A stretch of DNA of 64,000 nt from Streptomyces sp. NBC_00523. GTDB lineage: Bacteria; Actinomycetota; Actinomycetes; Streptomycetales; Streptomycetaceae. Each line of letters opens with the position of its first letter. The stretch's first letter is position 1. Made by a program: the position numbers and the translations under genes. This document shows positions 25,144 through 34,299 of the stretch, in pieces. The notes beneath the pieces are model-generated. The model had not been told where the DNA came from and made no database searches. It saw only the letters and a program-made list of their open reading frames with translations. The stretch lies in contig NZ_CP107836.1 of NCBI RefSeq assembly GCF_036346615.1, positions 5,394,001-5,458,000 of the forward strand, written 5' to 3'.

Positions 25144-25701
25144 GTGATCGAAGAAACCCTCCTCGAGGCCGAGGAGAAGATGGAGAAGGCCGTCGTCGTC
25201 GCGAAAGAGGACTTCGCCGCGATCCGCACCGGCCGTGCGCACCCGGCGATGTTCAACAAGATCGTCGCCGACTACTACGGTGCGCCGACCCCGATCAACC
25301 AGCTGGCCTCGTTCTCGGTGCCCGAGCCCCGTATGGCCGTCGTGACGCCGTTCGACAAGACCGCGCTGCGCAACATCGAGCAGGCCATCCGCGACTCGGA
25401 CCTCGGCGTCAACCCGAGCAACGACGGCAATATCATCCGGGTCAACTTCCCCGAGCTGACCGAGGAGCGTCGCCGCGACTACATCAAGGTCGCGAAGACG
25501 AAGGCCGAGGACTCCAAGATCTCGATCCGCGCCGTCCGCCGCAAGGCCAAGGAAGCGCTCGACAAGCTGGTCAAGGACAAGGAGTCCGGCGAGGACGAGG
25601 TGCGCCGCGCCGAGAAGGAGCTCGACGACACCACCGCGAAGTACGTCGCGCAGGTGGACGAGCTGCTGAAGCACAAGGAAGCCGAGCTGCTCGAAGTCTG
25701 A
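25144..25701 (+). CDS. frr: Ribosome recycling factor
   Basis: A 185-residue factor that, with EF-G, splits post-termination ribosomes. It matches the family end to end (IEETLLEAEEKMEKAV...RTGRAHP near 30, and the C-terminal three-helix bundle). Two GTG codons are adjacent at 25141 and 25144; AGGAG lies six bases before the second, which also gives the usual length. The stop overlaps the cdsA start as TGATG. Confidence 0.97.
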   Translation: MIEETLLEAEEKMEKAVVVAKEDFAAIRTGRAHPAMFNKIVADYYGAPTPINQLASFSVPEPRMAVVTPFDKTALRNIEQAIRDSDLGVNPSNDGNIIRVNFPELTEERRRDYIKVAKTKAEDSKISIRAVRRKAKEALDKLVKDKESGEDEVRRAEKELDDTTAKYVAQVDELLKHKEAELLEV

Positions 25702-26798
25702 TGAACGACTCTTCCTGGGGCGCTCCGCAGGGCGCCGGCCAATGGGTCGCGCCGGAGATGCAGGGCGCTGCGGCGGGTCCTGCCTACGATGTGCACGACG
25801 CCCAGCAGACTCGGCCCATGCCCATCGTGCCGGACGTTCCCGACGCAGGTAGAGACGCTGAAGACCGTGATCACCGGGACCAGGGGGCCGGACGCCTGAG
25901 CGGCGGCCCCCTGTTCCGCGACGAGAAGCCGCAGGAGCCCATGCCGACCGCGCCGCCGCCCCCGCCCCCGCCTCCGCAGAAGAAGCGCGCGGGCCGGGAC
26001 CTGGGAGCCGCCATAGGGGTCGGCGTGGGGCTCGGCGCCCTGGTCGTCGTCTCGCTCTTCTTCGTCAAGGAAGTCTTCGTCGGCGTCATCGTCCTCGCCG
26101 TCGTCGTCGGGCTGTGGGAGCTCACCTCCCGGCTGGAGGAGCGCAAGGGCATCAAGGCGTCCCTCGTGCCGCTCGCCGTCGGCGGCGCGGCCATGGTCGT
26201 CGCGGGGTACGCGCGGGGGGCCGAGGGTGCCTGGGTCGCCATGGCCCTGACCGCCCTGGCGGTGCTCGTGTGGCGGATGGCGCAGCCGCCCGAGGACTAC
26301 CTCAGGGACGTCACGGCGGGCATCTTCGCCGCGTTCTACGTGCCCTTCCTGGCCACCTTCGTCGCCATGCTCCTGACCGCCGACGACGGCCCGCAGCGGG
26401 TGCTGACCTTCCTGCTGCTGACCGTGGTCAGCGACACGGGGGCGTACGCGGTCGGCTGGCGGTTCGGCAAGCACAAGCTGGCTCCGCGCATCAGCCCCGG
26501 CAAGACCCGCGAGGGCCTGCTCGGGGCGGTCACGTTCGCCATGGTGGCCGGTGCGCTGTGCATGCAGTTCCTGATCGACGACGGTTCCTGGTGGCAGGGG
26601 CTGCTGCTGGGTCTCGCGGTCGCGGCCAGCGCCACCCTGGGCGACCTGGGCGAGTCCATGATCAAGCGGGATCTCGGCATCAAGGACATGGGCACGCTGC
26701 TGCCGGGCCACGGCGGGATCATGGACCGGCTGGACTCGCTGCTGCCGACCGCCCCGGTGGTGTGGCTGCTGCTGGTGCTGTTCGTCGGCTCCGGCTGA
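25701..26798 (+). CDS. cdsA: Phosphatidate cytidylyltransferase
   Basis: A 365-residue membrane enzyme that makes CDP-diacylglycerol, the precursor of all phospholipids. A hydrophilic N-terminal region of about 95 residues with a run of nine prolines is an actinobacterial addition. Eight or so membrane segments follow, and the signature near the C-terminus (GESMIKRDLGIKDMGTLLPG, then HGGIMDRLDS) is intact. The ATG at 25701 overlaps the frr stop, so the two are coupled. A large palindrome follows the gene. Confidence 0.95.
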   Translation: MNDSSWGAPQGAGQWVAPEMQGAAAGPAYDVHDAQQTRPMPIVPDVPDAGRDAEDRDHRDQGAGRLSGGPLFRDEKPQEPMPTAPPPPPPPPQKKRAGRDLGAAIGVGVGLGALVVVSLFFVKEVFVGVIVLAVVVGLWELTSRLEERKGIKASLVPLAVGGAAMVVAGYARGAEGAWVAMALTALAVLVWRMAQPPEDYLRDVTAGIFAAFYVPFLATFVAMLLTADDGPQRVLTFLLLTVVSDTGAYAVGWRFGKHKLAPRISPGKTREGLLGAVTFAMVAGALCMQFLIDDGSWWQGLLLGLAVAASATLGDLGESMIKRDLGIKDMGTLLPGHGGIMDRLDSLLPTAPVVWLLLVLFVGSG

Positions 26799-26812
26799 GA
26801 CCGGCGTCCGCG

Positions 26813-26862
26813 CACATGGCTGAGGGGCCACCGCTCGCGAGCGGTGGCCCCTCAGCCATGTG
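26813..26862. terminator. 50-bp perfect palindrome, bidirectional terminator
   Basis: Positions 26813-26837 are the exact reverse complement of 26838-26862 (starting CACATGGCTGAGGGG, centred on CTCGCGAG). It sits between the convergent cdsA and a minus-strand gene, so it can terminate both. There is no T-tract. Confidence 0.9.
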
Positions 26863-26865
26863 GCG

Positions 26866-27393
26866 TCAGCCCTGTTCGCGCAGCGCGACCCGCATGTCGC
26901 GGTAGAGGGCCACCGCCCGGCGGCGCATCCACAGGATCCAGGCACAGAACACCGCCACGAAGGCGGCGAAGAGCAGGGCGTACCCGAGGGAGCCATGGGT
27001 GGCGCCGAGGACGAGCAGACCGATCGCGACCAGGCCCACGGCGCCCAGCCAGTACGGCAGCCACCGCTTGCTCCGCTCGATCCGGCCCAGCTGGTCGTCG
27101 ACGAGCCGCCGCAGCACCGCCCGCTCCTGCGGGTCGCGCGGCACCTCGCCGCGGCGGACCTTGCGCAGGAGCCCGGCGACGGTGCTCGGGGAGGCGCCCG
27201 TGACCCGCCTCGTGCGCCTCCGCTGGAGGGCCACGGCCACCATCACGACGACGGTGTACACGGCGCCCTGGACCAGCCACATGGCCGGGGGGTCGTCGTG
27301 GCGTAACAGCGCGTTCAGGCCCACACCGAGTCCGAAGACCACCAGGCCCTGACCGATCAGGCTGTCGTTGAACCAGTGTTTGACGGTGTGCAC
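26866..27393 (-). CDS. Membrane protein of unknown function
   Basis: A 175-residue protein with four hydrophobic segments in two pairs (about residues 12-30, 38-56, 113-131 and 137-155) separated by a charged cytoplasmic loop. I do not recognise the family. The GTG at 27393 has a perfect AGGAGGT ribosome site seven bases upstream. It is divergent from rlmN and convergent with cdsA, sharing the 50-bp palindrome as terminator. Confidence 0.8.
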   Translation of the reverse strand: MHTVKHWFNDSLIGQGLVVFGLGVGLNALLRHDDPPAMWLVQGAVYTVVVMVAVALQRRRTRRVTGASPSTVAGLLRKVRRGEVPRDPQERAVLRRLVDDQLGRIERSKRWLPYWLGAVGLVAIGLLVLGATHGSLGYALLFAAFVAVFCAWILWMRRRAVALYRDMRVALREQG

Positions 27394-27510
27394 GGCACCT
27401 ACCTCCTGCGGCGGCTTCGGAACTCCCTGTGCTGTCCCGGTTACCCCGTGAGCCGCCCCTCACCGCGACGCAAACGGGCACCTTCGCGCGTCTGCGACAC
27501 TGGAAGAACC

Positions 27511-28617
27511 ATGCCTAAGCCCGGAGAACTCACTTTCGTCGCGCCCCGCGGAGCCAAGAAGCCGCCGCGGCACCTCGCCGACCTCACGCCCGCCGAGCGC
27601 AGGGAGGCCGTCGCCGCGATCGGCGAGAAGCCGTTCCGCGCGCAGCAGCTCTCGCAGCACTACTTCGCGCGGTACGCGCACGACCCGGCCGAGTGGACCA
27701 ACATCCCGGCCGGATCGCGGGACAAGCTCGCCGAGGCGATGTTCCCCGACCTGATGTCCGTCGTCCGGCACATCAGCTGCGACGACGACACCACCCGTAA
27801 GACCCTCTGGAAGCTGCACGACGGGACGCTGGTCGAGTCCGTCCTGATGCGCTACCCGGAGCGGGTCACGATGTGCATCTCCTCACAGGCCGGCTGCGGG
27901 ATGAACTGCCCGTTCTGCGCGACCGGGCAGGCCGGTCTCGACCGGAACCTCTCCACCGCGGAGATCGTCCACCAGATCGTGGACGGCATGCGCGCCCTGC
28001 GCGACGGCGAGGTCCCCGGCGGCCCCGCCCGGCTCTCCAACATCGTCTTCATGGGCATGGGCGAGCCGCTGGCCAACTACAACCGCGTCGTCGGCGCGAT
28101 CCGCCGGCTGACCGACCCGGAGCCCGACGGCCTCGGCCTCTCGCAGCGCGGGATCACCGTCTCCACCGTCGGCCTGGTGCCCGCGATGCTGCGGTTCGCC
28201 GACGAGGGCTTCAAGTGCCGCCTCGCGGTCTCGCTGCACGCCCCGGACGACGAGCTGCGCGACACCCTCGTGCCGGTGAACACCCGGTGGAAGGTGCGCG
28301 AGGTGCTGGACGCAGCGTGGGAGTACGCGGAGAAGTCGGGCCGCCGCATCTCCATCGAGTACGCCCTGATCCGCGACATCAACGACCAGGCGTGGCGCGG
28401 CGACCTGCTGGGCCGCCTCCTCAAGGGCAAGCGGGTCCACGTCAACCTGATCCCGCTGAACCCGACGCCCGGCTCCAAGTGGACCGCCTCGCGGCCCGAG
28501 GACGAGCGGGCGTTCGTGGAGGCCATCGCGAACCACGGCGTGCCGGTCACCGTCCGCGACACCCGGGGCCAGGAGATCGACGGCGCCTGCGGGCAGCTGG
28601 CGGCCTCCGAGCGCTGA
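27511..28617 (+). CDS. rlmN: 23S rRNA/tRNA adenine-C2 methyltransferase RlmN
   Basis: A 368-residue radical-SAM enzyme that methylates A2503 of 23S rRNA and A37 of some tRNAs. The iron-sulfur cluster motif is CGMNCPFC near residue 130; the GMGEPLANY loop near 190 and the C-terminal cysteine in DGACGQL, which forms the methylated-protein intermediate, are present. The ATG at 27511 follows GGAAGAACC. The gene is monocistronic. Confidence 0.96.
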   Translation: MPKPGELTFVAPRGAKKPPRHLADLTPAERREAVAAIGEKPFRAQQLSQHYFARYAHDPAEWTNIPAGSRDKLAEAMFPDLMSVVRHISCDDDTTRKTLWKLHDGTLVESVLMRYPERVTMCISSQAGCGMNCPFCATGQAGLDRNLSTAEIVHQIVDGMRALRDGEVPGGPARLSNIVFMGMGEPLANYNRVVGAIRRLTDPEPDGLGLSQRGITVSTVGLVPAMLRFADEGFKCRLAVSLHAPDDELRDTLVPVNTRWKVREVLDAAWEYAEKSGRRISIEYALIRDINDQAWRGDLLGRLLKGKRVHVNLIPLNPTPGSKWTASRPEDERAFVEAIANHGVPVTVRDTRGQEIDGACGQLAASER

Positions 28618-28689
28618 GGCGGGCGGCCGTCGGTGCTCGGGGTCCCGGCCGAAAACGGCCGTGTAGCCTGGGGCCGAAATCAACTGCAT

Positions 28690-28795
28690 ATTCCGACAGG
28701 GGAGCGCCACAGCGCTGAGAGTGCGGCACCAAGGACAGGTTGGCCGCAGACCCTCTGAACCTCGCCCGGGTCATTCCGGGTAGGAAGTTCGGACC
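28690..28795 (+). promoter_or_regulatory. TPP (thiamine pyrophosphate) riboswitch
   Basis: The conserved elements appear in order: GGGGAGC near 28700, CTGAGAGTGCGGC near 28715, ACCCTCTGAACCT near 28750 and GGGTCATTCCGGGTAGGAAG near 28770. It lies about 95 bases before the first gene of a thiamine-type ABC importer and should shut it down when TPP is plentiful. A TAGCCT at 28663 is a possible -10 box. Confidence 0.96.
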
Positions 28796-28888
28796 TTACT
28801 CAAGCTGTTGCGCCCTGCCCGCTTCCGGCTCCGGCCGGTGTGCGGGCAGGGCCGCGTCTCTTCCTGGTCACTCCAGGAGGAATCACAC

Positions 28889-29992
28889 ATGAGCACCACC
28901 CAGAAGGCCGCGGTGGCGGCCGTCGCCGCCGCGCTCGGCGTCACCGCGCTGGCCGGCTGCGGAAGTTCCGACGACTCGGCTTCCGGTTCCGGTTCGACCA
29001 AGGGCTCCGGTTCCAAGACCGTCACCCTGGTCAGCCACGACTCCTTCAACGCCTCCAAGGACGTGCTGAAGGAGTTCACCCGGGAGACCGGCTACACCGT
29101 CAAGGTCCTCAAGAGCGGGGACGCGGGCGCCGCCCTGAACCAGGAGATCCTGACCAAGGGTTCGCCGCGCGGCGACGTCTTCTTCGGCGTCGACAACACC
29201 CTGCTCTCGCGCGCCCTCGACAACGGCCTGTTCACCCCGTACGAGGCCAAGGGCCTGGACCGGGTCCCGGCCGATGTCCAGCTGGACGCGGACAAGCACC
29301 GGGTCACCCCGGTCGACACCGGTGACATCTGCGTCAACTACGACAAGAAGTACTTCGCCGACAAGAAGCTCGCGCCGCCGAAGACCTTCGCCGACCTGGC
29401 GAAGCCCGCGTACAAGGACCTGCTCGTCACCGAGAACGCCGCGACCTCCTCGCCCGGCCTCGGCTTCCTCCTCGGCACCGTCGGAACCTTCGGCGAGGAC
29501 GGCTACCAGGACTACTGGAAGAAGCTGAAGGACAACGGCGTCAAGGTCGTGGACGGCTGGGAGCAGGCGTACAACGAGGAGTTCTCCGGCTCGGCCGGCG
29601 GGAAGAAGGCCAAGGCCGACCGCCCGCTCGTCGTCAGCTACGCCTCCAGCCCGCCCGTCGAGGTGCTGTACGCGGACCCGCAGCCGAAGACCGCGCCGAC
29701 CGGGGTCGCCACCGGGACGTGCTTCCGCCAGATCGAGTTCGCGGGTCTGCTGGACGGCGCGAAGAACGAGGCGGGCGGCAAGGCCCTGCTGGACTTCCTC
29801 ATCGGGAAGAAGTTCCAGGAGGACATGCCGCTCACCATGTTCGTCAGCCCGGTCGCGAAGGACGCGAAGGTGCCCGGGCTCTTCACCGAGTTCGGTGCCA
29901 CCGCGGACAAGCCGGCGACCGTCGCCCCGGACGCCATCGCCAAGAACCGTGAGCAGTGGGTCCAGTCATGGTCCTCGCTCGTAGTGAAGTAG
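28889..29992 (+). CDS. thiB: Thiamine ABC transporter substrate-binding lipoprotein
   Basis: A 367-residue lipoprotein: signal peptide with lipobox LAGC and lipidated C24, a short Ser/Gly linker, then a periplasmic-binding fold of the ThiB/iron-binding type (KTVTLVSHDSFNASKDVLKEF...). The riboswitch upstream makes thiamine or TPP the likely ligand. The ATG at 28889 follows AGGAGGAAT. The permease gene overlaps its end by 25 bases. Confidence 0.92.
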   Translation: MSTTQKAAVAAVAAALGVTALAGCGSSDDSASGSGSTKGSGSKTVTLVSHDSFNASKDVLKEFTRETGYTVKVLKSGDAGAALNQEILTKGSPRGDVFFGVDNTLLSRALDNGLFTPYEAKGLDRVPADVQLDADKHRVTPVDTGDICVNYDKKYFADKKLAPPKTFADLAKPAYKDLLVTENAATSSPGLGFLLGTVGTFGEDGYQDYWKKLKDNGVKVVDGWEQAYNEEFSGSAGGKKAKADRPLVVSYASSPPVEVLYADPQPKTAPTGVATGTCFRQIEFAGLLDGAKNEAGGKALLDFLIGKKFQEDMPLTMFVSPVAKDAKVPGLFTEFGATADKPATVAPDAIAKNREQWVQSWSSLVVK

Positions 29993-31683
29993 CGAAGACT
30001 CCCGTACGCGGACCGGGCGCGCGCGGGAGATCCGCACGCGCCCGGGCCCGGCGCGGTACCGCGGTGCGGCTCGGCCTGATGGCCGTGCCCGTCGCGTTCT
30101 TCGCCGTGTTCTTCGCCTACCCGGTCGCCGCGATCGTCGGCCGGGGGCTCAAGGCGGACGGGGTCTGGCAGTTCGGCCGGTTCGGCGAGGTGCTGGCCCG
30201 GCCGGAGATCCGGGACGTCCTGTGGTTCACGCTGTGGCAGGCGCTCGCCTCGACCGCGCTGACCCTGCTGATCGCGCTGCCCGGCGCGTATGTCTTCGCC
30301 CGGTTCGAGTTCCCCGGCAAGCAGGTGCTGCGGGCCGTGGTCACGGTGCCGTTCGTGCTGCCGACCGTCGTCGTGGGCACCGCGTTCCTCGCGCTGCTCG
30401 GGCGCGGCGGGCTGCTGGACGAGCTGTGGGGCGTACGGCTCGACACCACCGTGTGGGCGATCCTGCTGGCGCACGTCTTCTTCAACTACGCGGTCGTCGT
30501 CCGGACCGTCGGGGGGCTCTGGGCACAGCTCGACCCGCGCCAGGAGGAGGCCGCCCGGGTGCTGGGCGCGAGCCGGTTCACCGCCTGGCGCCGCGTCACG
30601 CTGCCCGCGCTCGCCCCGGCCGTGGCCGCCGCCGCGCTGATGGTCTTCCTCTTCACCTTCACCTCTTTCGGGGTCGTACAGATCCTCGGCGGTCCCGGCT
30701 TCTCCACGCTGGAGGTGGAGATCTACCGGCAGACCGCGCAGTTGCTCGCCCTGCCCACGGCCGCCGTGCTGACGCTCGTGCAGTTCGCCGCCGTCGGCGC
30801 GATCCTCGCCGTGCACGCGTGGACCGTACGCCGCAGGGAGCGCGCGCTGAAGCTGGTCGACCCGGCGCAGACCGCGCGCAGGCCGCACGGGGCCGGGCAG
30901 TGGACGCTGCTCGCCGGAGTCCTGCTGAGCGTGCTGCTGCTGGTCCTGCTGCCGCTCGCCGTCCTGGTGGAACGCTCGCTGGGCGGCTCCGGATTCGCCT
31001 ACTACCGCGCGCTGACCTCGGCGGACGCCAACAGCGGTACGTTCCTGGTGGCGCCCGTCGAGGCCATCGGGAACTCCCTGCGCTACGCCCTCGTCGCGAC
31101 GCTGTTCGCCCTCGTCGTCGGCGGGTTCGCCGCCGCCGCGCTCACCCGGCGGGCGGGCCGGCTCGTCCGGGGCTTCGACGCGCTGCTGATGCTGCCGCTC
31201 GGGGTCTCCGCCGTCACCGTCGGCTTCGGCTTCCTGATCACCCTGGACAAGCCGCCGCTGGACCTCCGTACCTCCTGGATCCTGGTGCCGCTCGCCCAGG
31301 CGCTGGTCGGGGTGCCCTTCGTCGTACGGACCATGCTGCCGGTGCTCCGGGCGGTGGACGCGCGGCTGCGCGAGGCCGCGGCGGTGCTCGGGGCCTCGCC
31401 GCTGCGGGCCTGGCGCGAGGTGGACTTCCCGCTCGTACGGCGGGCGCTGCTGGTCGCCGCCGGGTTCGCGTTCGCGGTGTCGCTGGGGGAGTTCGGCGCG
31501 ACCGTGTTCATCGCGCGGCCCGACAACCCGACGCTGCCGGTGGCCGTGGCGCGGCTGCTCGGCCGGTCCGGGGATCTCAACTACGGCCAGGCCATGGCCC
31601 TCAGCACCGTCCTGATGCTCGTGTGCGCGGTGTCGCTGCTGCTGCTCGAACGCATCCGCACCGACCGATCCGGGGAGTTCTGA
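29968..31683 (+). CDS. thiP: Thiamine ABC transporter permease
   Basis: A 571-residue membrane protein with two fused permease halves, as in ThiP and FbpB. Each half has about six membrane segments and one coupling (EAA) loop, EEAARVLGASRFTAWRRV near 197 and REAAAVLGASPLRAWREV near 470. The N-terminus is arginine-rich. The ATG at 29968 lies inside thiB; an in-frame GTG at 29956 is an alternative. thiQ starts three bases after the stop. Confidence 0.93.
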   Translation: MVLARSEVAKTPVRGPGARGRSARARARRGTAVRLGLMAVPVAFFAVFFAYPVAAIVGRGLKADGVWQFGRFGEVLARPEIRDVLWFTLWQALASTALTLLIALPGAYVFARFEFPGKQVLRAVVTVPFVLPTVVVGTAFLALLGRGGLLDELWGVRLDTTVWAILLAHVFFNYAVVVRTVGGLWAQLDPRQEEAARVLGASRFTAWRRVTLPALAPAVAAAALMVFLFTFTSFGVVQILGGPGFSTLEVEIYRQTAQLLALPTAAVLTLVQFAAVGAILAVHAWTVRRRERALKLVDPAQTARRPHGAGQWTLLAGVLLSVLLLVLLPLAVLVERSLGGSGFAYYRALTSADANSGTFLVAPVEAIGNSLRYALVATLFALVVGGFAAAALTRRAGRLVRGFDALLMLPLGVSAVTVGFGFLITLDKPPLDLRTSWILVPLAQALVGVPFVVRTMLPVLRAVDARLREAAAVLGASPLRAWREVDFPLVRRALLVAAGFAFAVSLGEFGATVFIARPDNPTLPVAVARLLGRSGDLNYGQAMALSTVLMLVCAVSLLLLERIRTDRSGEF

Positions 31684-31686
31684 AAG

Positions 31687-32712
31687 ATGCTGACGCTCGA
31701 ATCGGTCACCGTCCGCTTCGGTGACCGGGCCGCGCTCGACGGGGTCGACCTGGAGGTCGACGACCACGAGACCGTGTGCGTCCTCGGGCCGAGCGGCAGC
31801 GGCAAGTCCACCCTGCTGCGCCTCGTCGCCGGGCTCCAGGAGCCGGACGGCGGCCGGGTCCTGCTCGACGGCACCGACCAGGACGGTATCCCGGTCCACC
31901 GGCGCGGCCTCGGCCTGATGTTCCAGGACCACCAGCTCTTCCCGCACCGGGACGTCGGGGCCAACGTCGCCTTCGGCCTGCGGATGCACGGGGCCGGCCG
32001 GGCCGAACAGGACCGCCGGGTCGCCGAACTCCTCGACCTCGTCGGCCTCCCCGGCGCCGAACGCCGCGCCGTCGCCGCGCTGTCCGGCGGCGAGCAGCAG
32101 CGCGTCGCCCTGGCCCGGGCCCTCGCCCCCAGCCCCAGGCTGCTGATGCTCGACGAGCCCCTGGGCCAGCTGGACCGCAGCCTGCGCGAACGGCTCGTCG
32201 TGGAGCTGCGCGCCCTCTTCGGCCGCCTCGGCACCACCGTGCTCGCCGTCACCCACGACCAGGGCGAGGCGTTCGCGCTGGCCGACCGGGTCGTCGTGAT
32301 GCGCGAGGGCCGCGTCGCCCAGGTGGGCACCCCGCTGGAGGTGTGGCAGCGCCCCGCCTCCGCCTTCGTGGCCCGGTTCCTGGGCTTCGACAACGTGGTC
32401 GAGGCGACCGTCGAGGGGGAGGCGGCGGACACGGACTGGGGCGAGGTGCCGGTGCCCGCGGGGTCGCCGCAGGGCGCCTGCGATCTGCTGGTGCGGCCGG
32501 CCGGGGTCCGGATCGGCGGGCCGGACAAGGGGTTGCGCTGCGTCGTGGGCGCGCGCACCTTCCGGGGCAGCCATGTCGCCGTGACCCTGCACCCGGAGCG
32601 CGGTCCGGTGCTGGAGGCCGAGTGCTCGCTGCGCGGGACGCCGGAGGAGGGCGAGCGGGTGGGCGTCACCTTCGACGCGTCGGAGTGCGTGGTGCTGCCC
32701 GCGCTGTTCTGA
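31687..32712 (+). CDS. thiQ: Thiamine ABC transporter ATPase
   Basis: A 341-residue ATP-binding subunit: Walker A GPSGSGKST near 37, Q-loop FQDHQLF, signature LSGGEQQRV near 130, Walker B LLMLDEP near 152 and H-loop VTHDQG. The C-terminal 100 residues form a TOBE-like regulatory domain, longer than in E. coli ThiQ and more like FbpC/PotA. It ends the riboswitch-controlled operon and is convergent with the next gene, 15 bases away. Confidence 0.93.
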   Translation: MLTLESVTVRFGDRAALDGVDLEVDDHETVCVLGPSGSGKSTLLRLVAGLQEPDGGRVLLDGTDQDGIPVHRRGLGLMFQDHQLFPHRDVGANVAFGLRMHGAGRAEQDRRVAELLDLVGLPGAERRAVAALSGGEQQRVALARALAPSPRLLMLDEPLGQLDRSLRERLVVELRALFGRLGTTVLAVTHDQGEAFALADRVVVMREGRVAQVGTPLEVWQRPASAFVARFLGFDNVVEATVEGEAADTDWGEVPVPAGSPQGACDLLVRPAGVRIGGPDKGLRCVVGARTFRGSHVAVTLHPERGPVLEAECSLRGTPEEGERVGVTFDASECVVLPALF

Positions 32713-32727
32713 CCGGGCCGCACGCGC

Positions 32728-33555
32728 TCAGGCGGGGCGGCGGAGCGCGTCGACCAGGGCGCGGGGGGCGTCGGCGTGGAAGCGGATGGTGCGGGCCGCC
32801 TCCGGAGCGCCGAGCGGGCGGGTGAAGGGCAGCGGCCGGTTCAGCTCCAGGGTCACCGTGGTCTGGCTGCCCACGATCAGGTCGAGGACCCCGTCGTCGG
32901 AGACGGTGATCAGGCGGCCCTCCGGGTAGCGCCGGTCGACCCGGGCCGAGGCGACCGCGTCACGCGGCACGACGAGGTCGAAGAGGGCTCCGTAACGGAT
33001 CCGCAGAGAGCCGTCGGGGCGCACGACGTGCGGCCTGGTGACGCAGGCGGCGTGCAGGGCCAGCACCAGGACGAGTCCGTACAGGTCGAGCACCAGGAAC
33101 ACCCGGTGGACCACCGGCCACGGGATGAGGAGGGCCAGGCCCACCGTCTCGACGGCCATCACGAAGAGCAGCCCGTACATCATCGCGGTCTGCGGCCCGG
33201 TGTACGCGACGGCGAGGTCCCCGGGGCGCACACCGTGCGTGCGGCGCCGGACCCATCGCGCCAGGGAGGCGACGGCGCGCAGCTCGTGGCGGACCAGACG
33301 GCGGACCGCCACCGGCACCACCCGCTCCACGGCGGCCCGCCGTGCCGCCCGGGGGTCCGCGCCATCCGCGCGCGCCGCGACGTACAGCGAGCGCAGCACC
33401 CGGGCCTCCAGGAGCAGCACGGCGAGCACCAGCGCCTCGGCGCCCGCCATGGCCCACCCGGGCGGCCGGACCCCGGCCACCAGGCAGACCGCCAGGGCCA
33501 GTTCCCCGGACAGCACGGCGGCTGCGGCGACCCGTGCCACCCGTACGCCGCTCAT
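32728..33555 (-). CDS. Membrane protein of unknown function
   Basis: A 275-residue protein with about four hydrophobic segments (about 8-26, 33-50, 122-141 and 146-166) and a soluble C-terminal half rich in beta-type sequence (GSLRIRYGALFDLVVPRD...). I do not recognise the family. The ATG at 33555 overlaps the stop of the upstream MerR gene as ATGA, so the two are translationally coupled and it is the likely co-regulated partner. Confidence 0.8.
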   Translation of the reverse strand: MSGVRVARVAAAAVLSGELALAVCLVAGVRPPGWAMAGAEALVLAVLLLEARVLRSLYVAARADGADPRAARRAAVERVVPVAVRRLVRHELRAVASLARWVRRRTHGVRPGDLAVAYTGPQTAMMYGLLFVMAVETVGLALLIPWPVVHRVFLVLDLYGLVLVLALHAACVTRPHVVRPDGSLRIRYGALFDLVVPRDAVASARVDRRYPEGRLITVSDDGVLDLIVGSQTTVTLELNRPLPFTRPLGAPEAARTIRFHADAPRALVDALRRPA

Positions 33556-34286
33556 CCCCGGCCCCGCGCGAGGAAGGCGTCCATGAGCCGCCCCACGACC
33601 TCCGCCTGCGCCGGGGCGTACTCGGCGAGCATCGCCTCCTTGAGCCCGGTCACCACCACCCCGTCCGCGGGAATCGCGGCGAACAGCTCCTCGGGGACGG
33701 CCGCCATCAGATCGGCCGCCAGCGGGGCGATCCGCGGATCGTCGGCCGGGGCCTCGGCGAGCGCGTCCAGGCGCTCGTACAGTGCGATGACGGCGGGGTC
33801 CGTGACCGGCGTTCCGAACAGCGCGAAGACCTCCTGGGCGCCGGTGCCGGGCGTGTCCATCAGCGTGAGGTAGTCGCGGTCCTTGGCCGCGCTCGGCGAA
33901 TCGGTCTCCGGGGCCTGTGCCAACAGCGCGGCGAGGGCGGGCGAGACGGGCCCGGTGGCGCCGGGCGGCTCGGCGAGCAGGGCGGCGAGGCGGCGACGGC
34001 GCTCCCGGATGGCCGCCTCCTGGCGGGCCAGGTCCGCGTCGAGTTCCGCCAGCACCTCGGCCAGCTCGCGCCCGGCGTCATCGGCGAGGACGTCACGCAC
34101 CTCGTCAAGACCGAGACCGAGCTCCGTGAGCCGCCGCACCCGGGCGAGCAGCACGGCATCGCGGATGCTGTACGCCCGGTAGCCGTTGGGGCGCCGCTCC
34201 GGTTCCGGGAGCAGCCCGACGTGGTGGTAGTGCCGGATCGCCCGGGTGGTCAGCCCCACGAGCGCGGCGATCTCTCCGATTCGCAT
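33552..34286 (-). CDS. MerR-family transcriptional regulator
   Basis: A 244-residue regulator. The N-terminal winged helix (IGEIAALVGLTTRAIRHYHH..., then RAYSIRDAVLLARVRRL) is followed by a helical dimerisation segment and a C-terminal domain of about 130 residues that may sense a ligand. No metal-binding cysteine cluster is present, so it is not a metal or redox MerR. A symmetrical operator lies just upstream of its start. It is coupled to the membrane protein gene downstream. Confidence 0.9.
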   Translation of the reverse strand: MRIGEIAALVGLTTRAIRHYHHVGLLPEPERRPNGYRAYSIRDAVLLARVRRLTELGLGLDEVRDVLADDAGRELAEVLAELDADLARQEAAIRERRRRLAALLAEPPGATGPVSPALAALLAQAPETDSPSAAKDRDYLTLMDTPGTGAQEVFALFGTPVTDPAVIALYERLDALAEAPADDPRIAPLAADLMAAVPEELFAAIPADGVVVTGLKEAMLAEYAPAQAEVVGRLMDAFLARGRG

Positions 34287-34299
34287 GCCGCCAGTAGAA

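Noticed and set aside
29638..32592. A 984-codon minus-strand open frame
   Set aside because: It is opposite the thiamine transporter genes and shows charged, repetitive sequence with no domain; the plus-strand genes explain the region.
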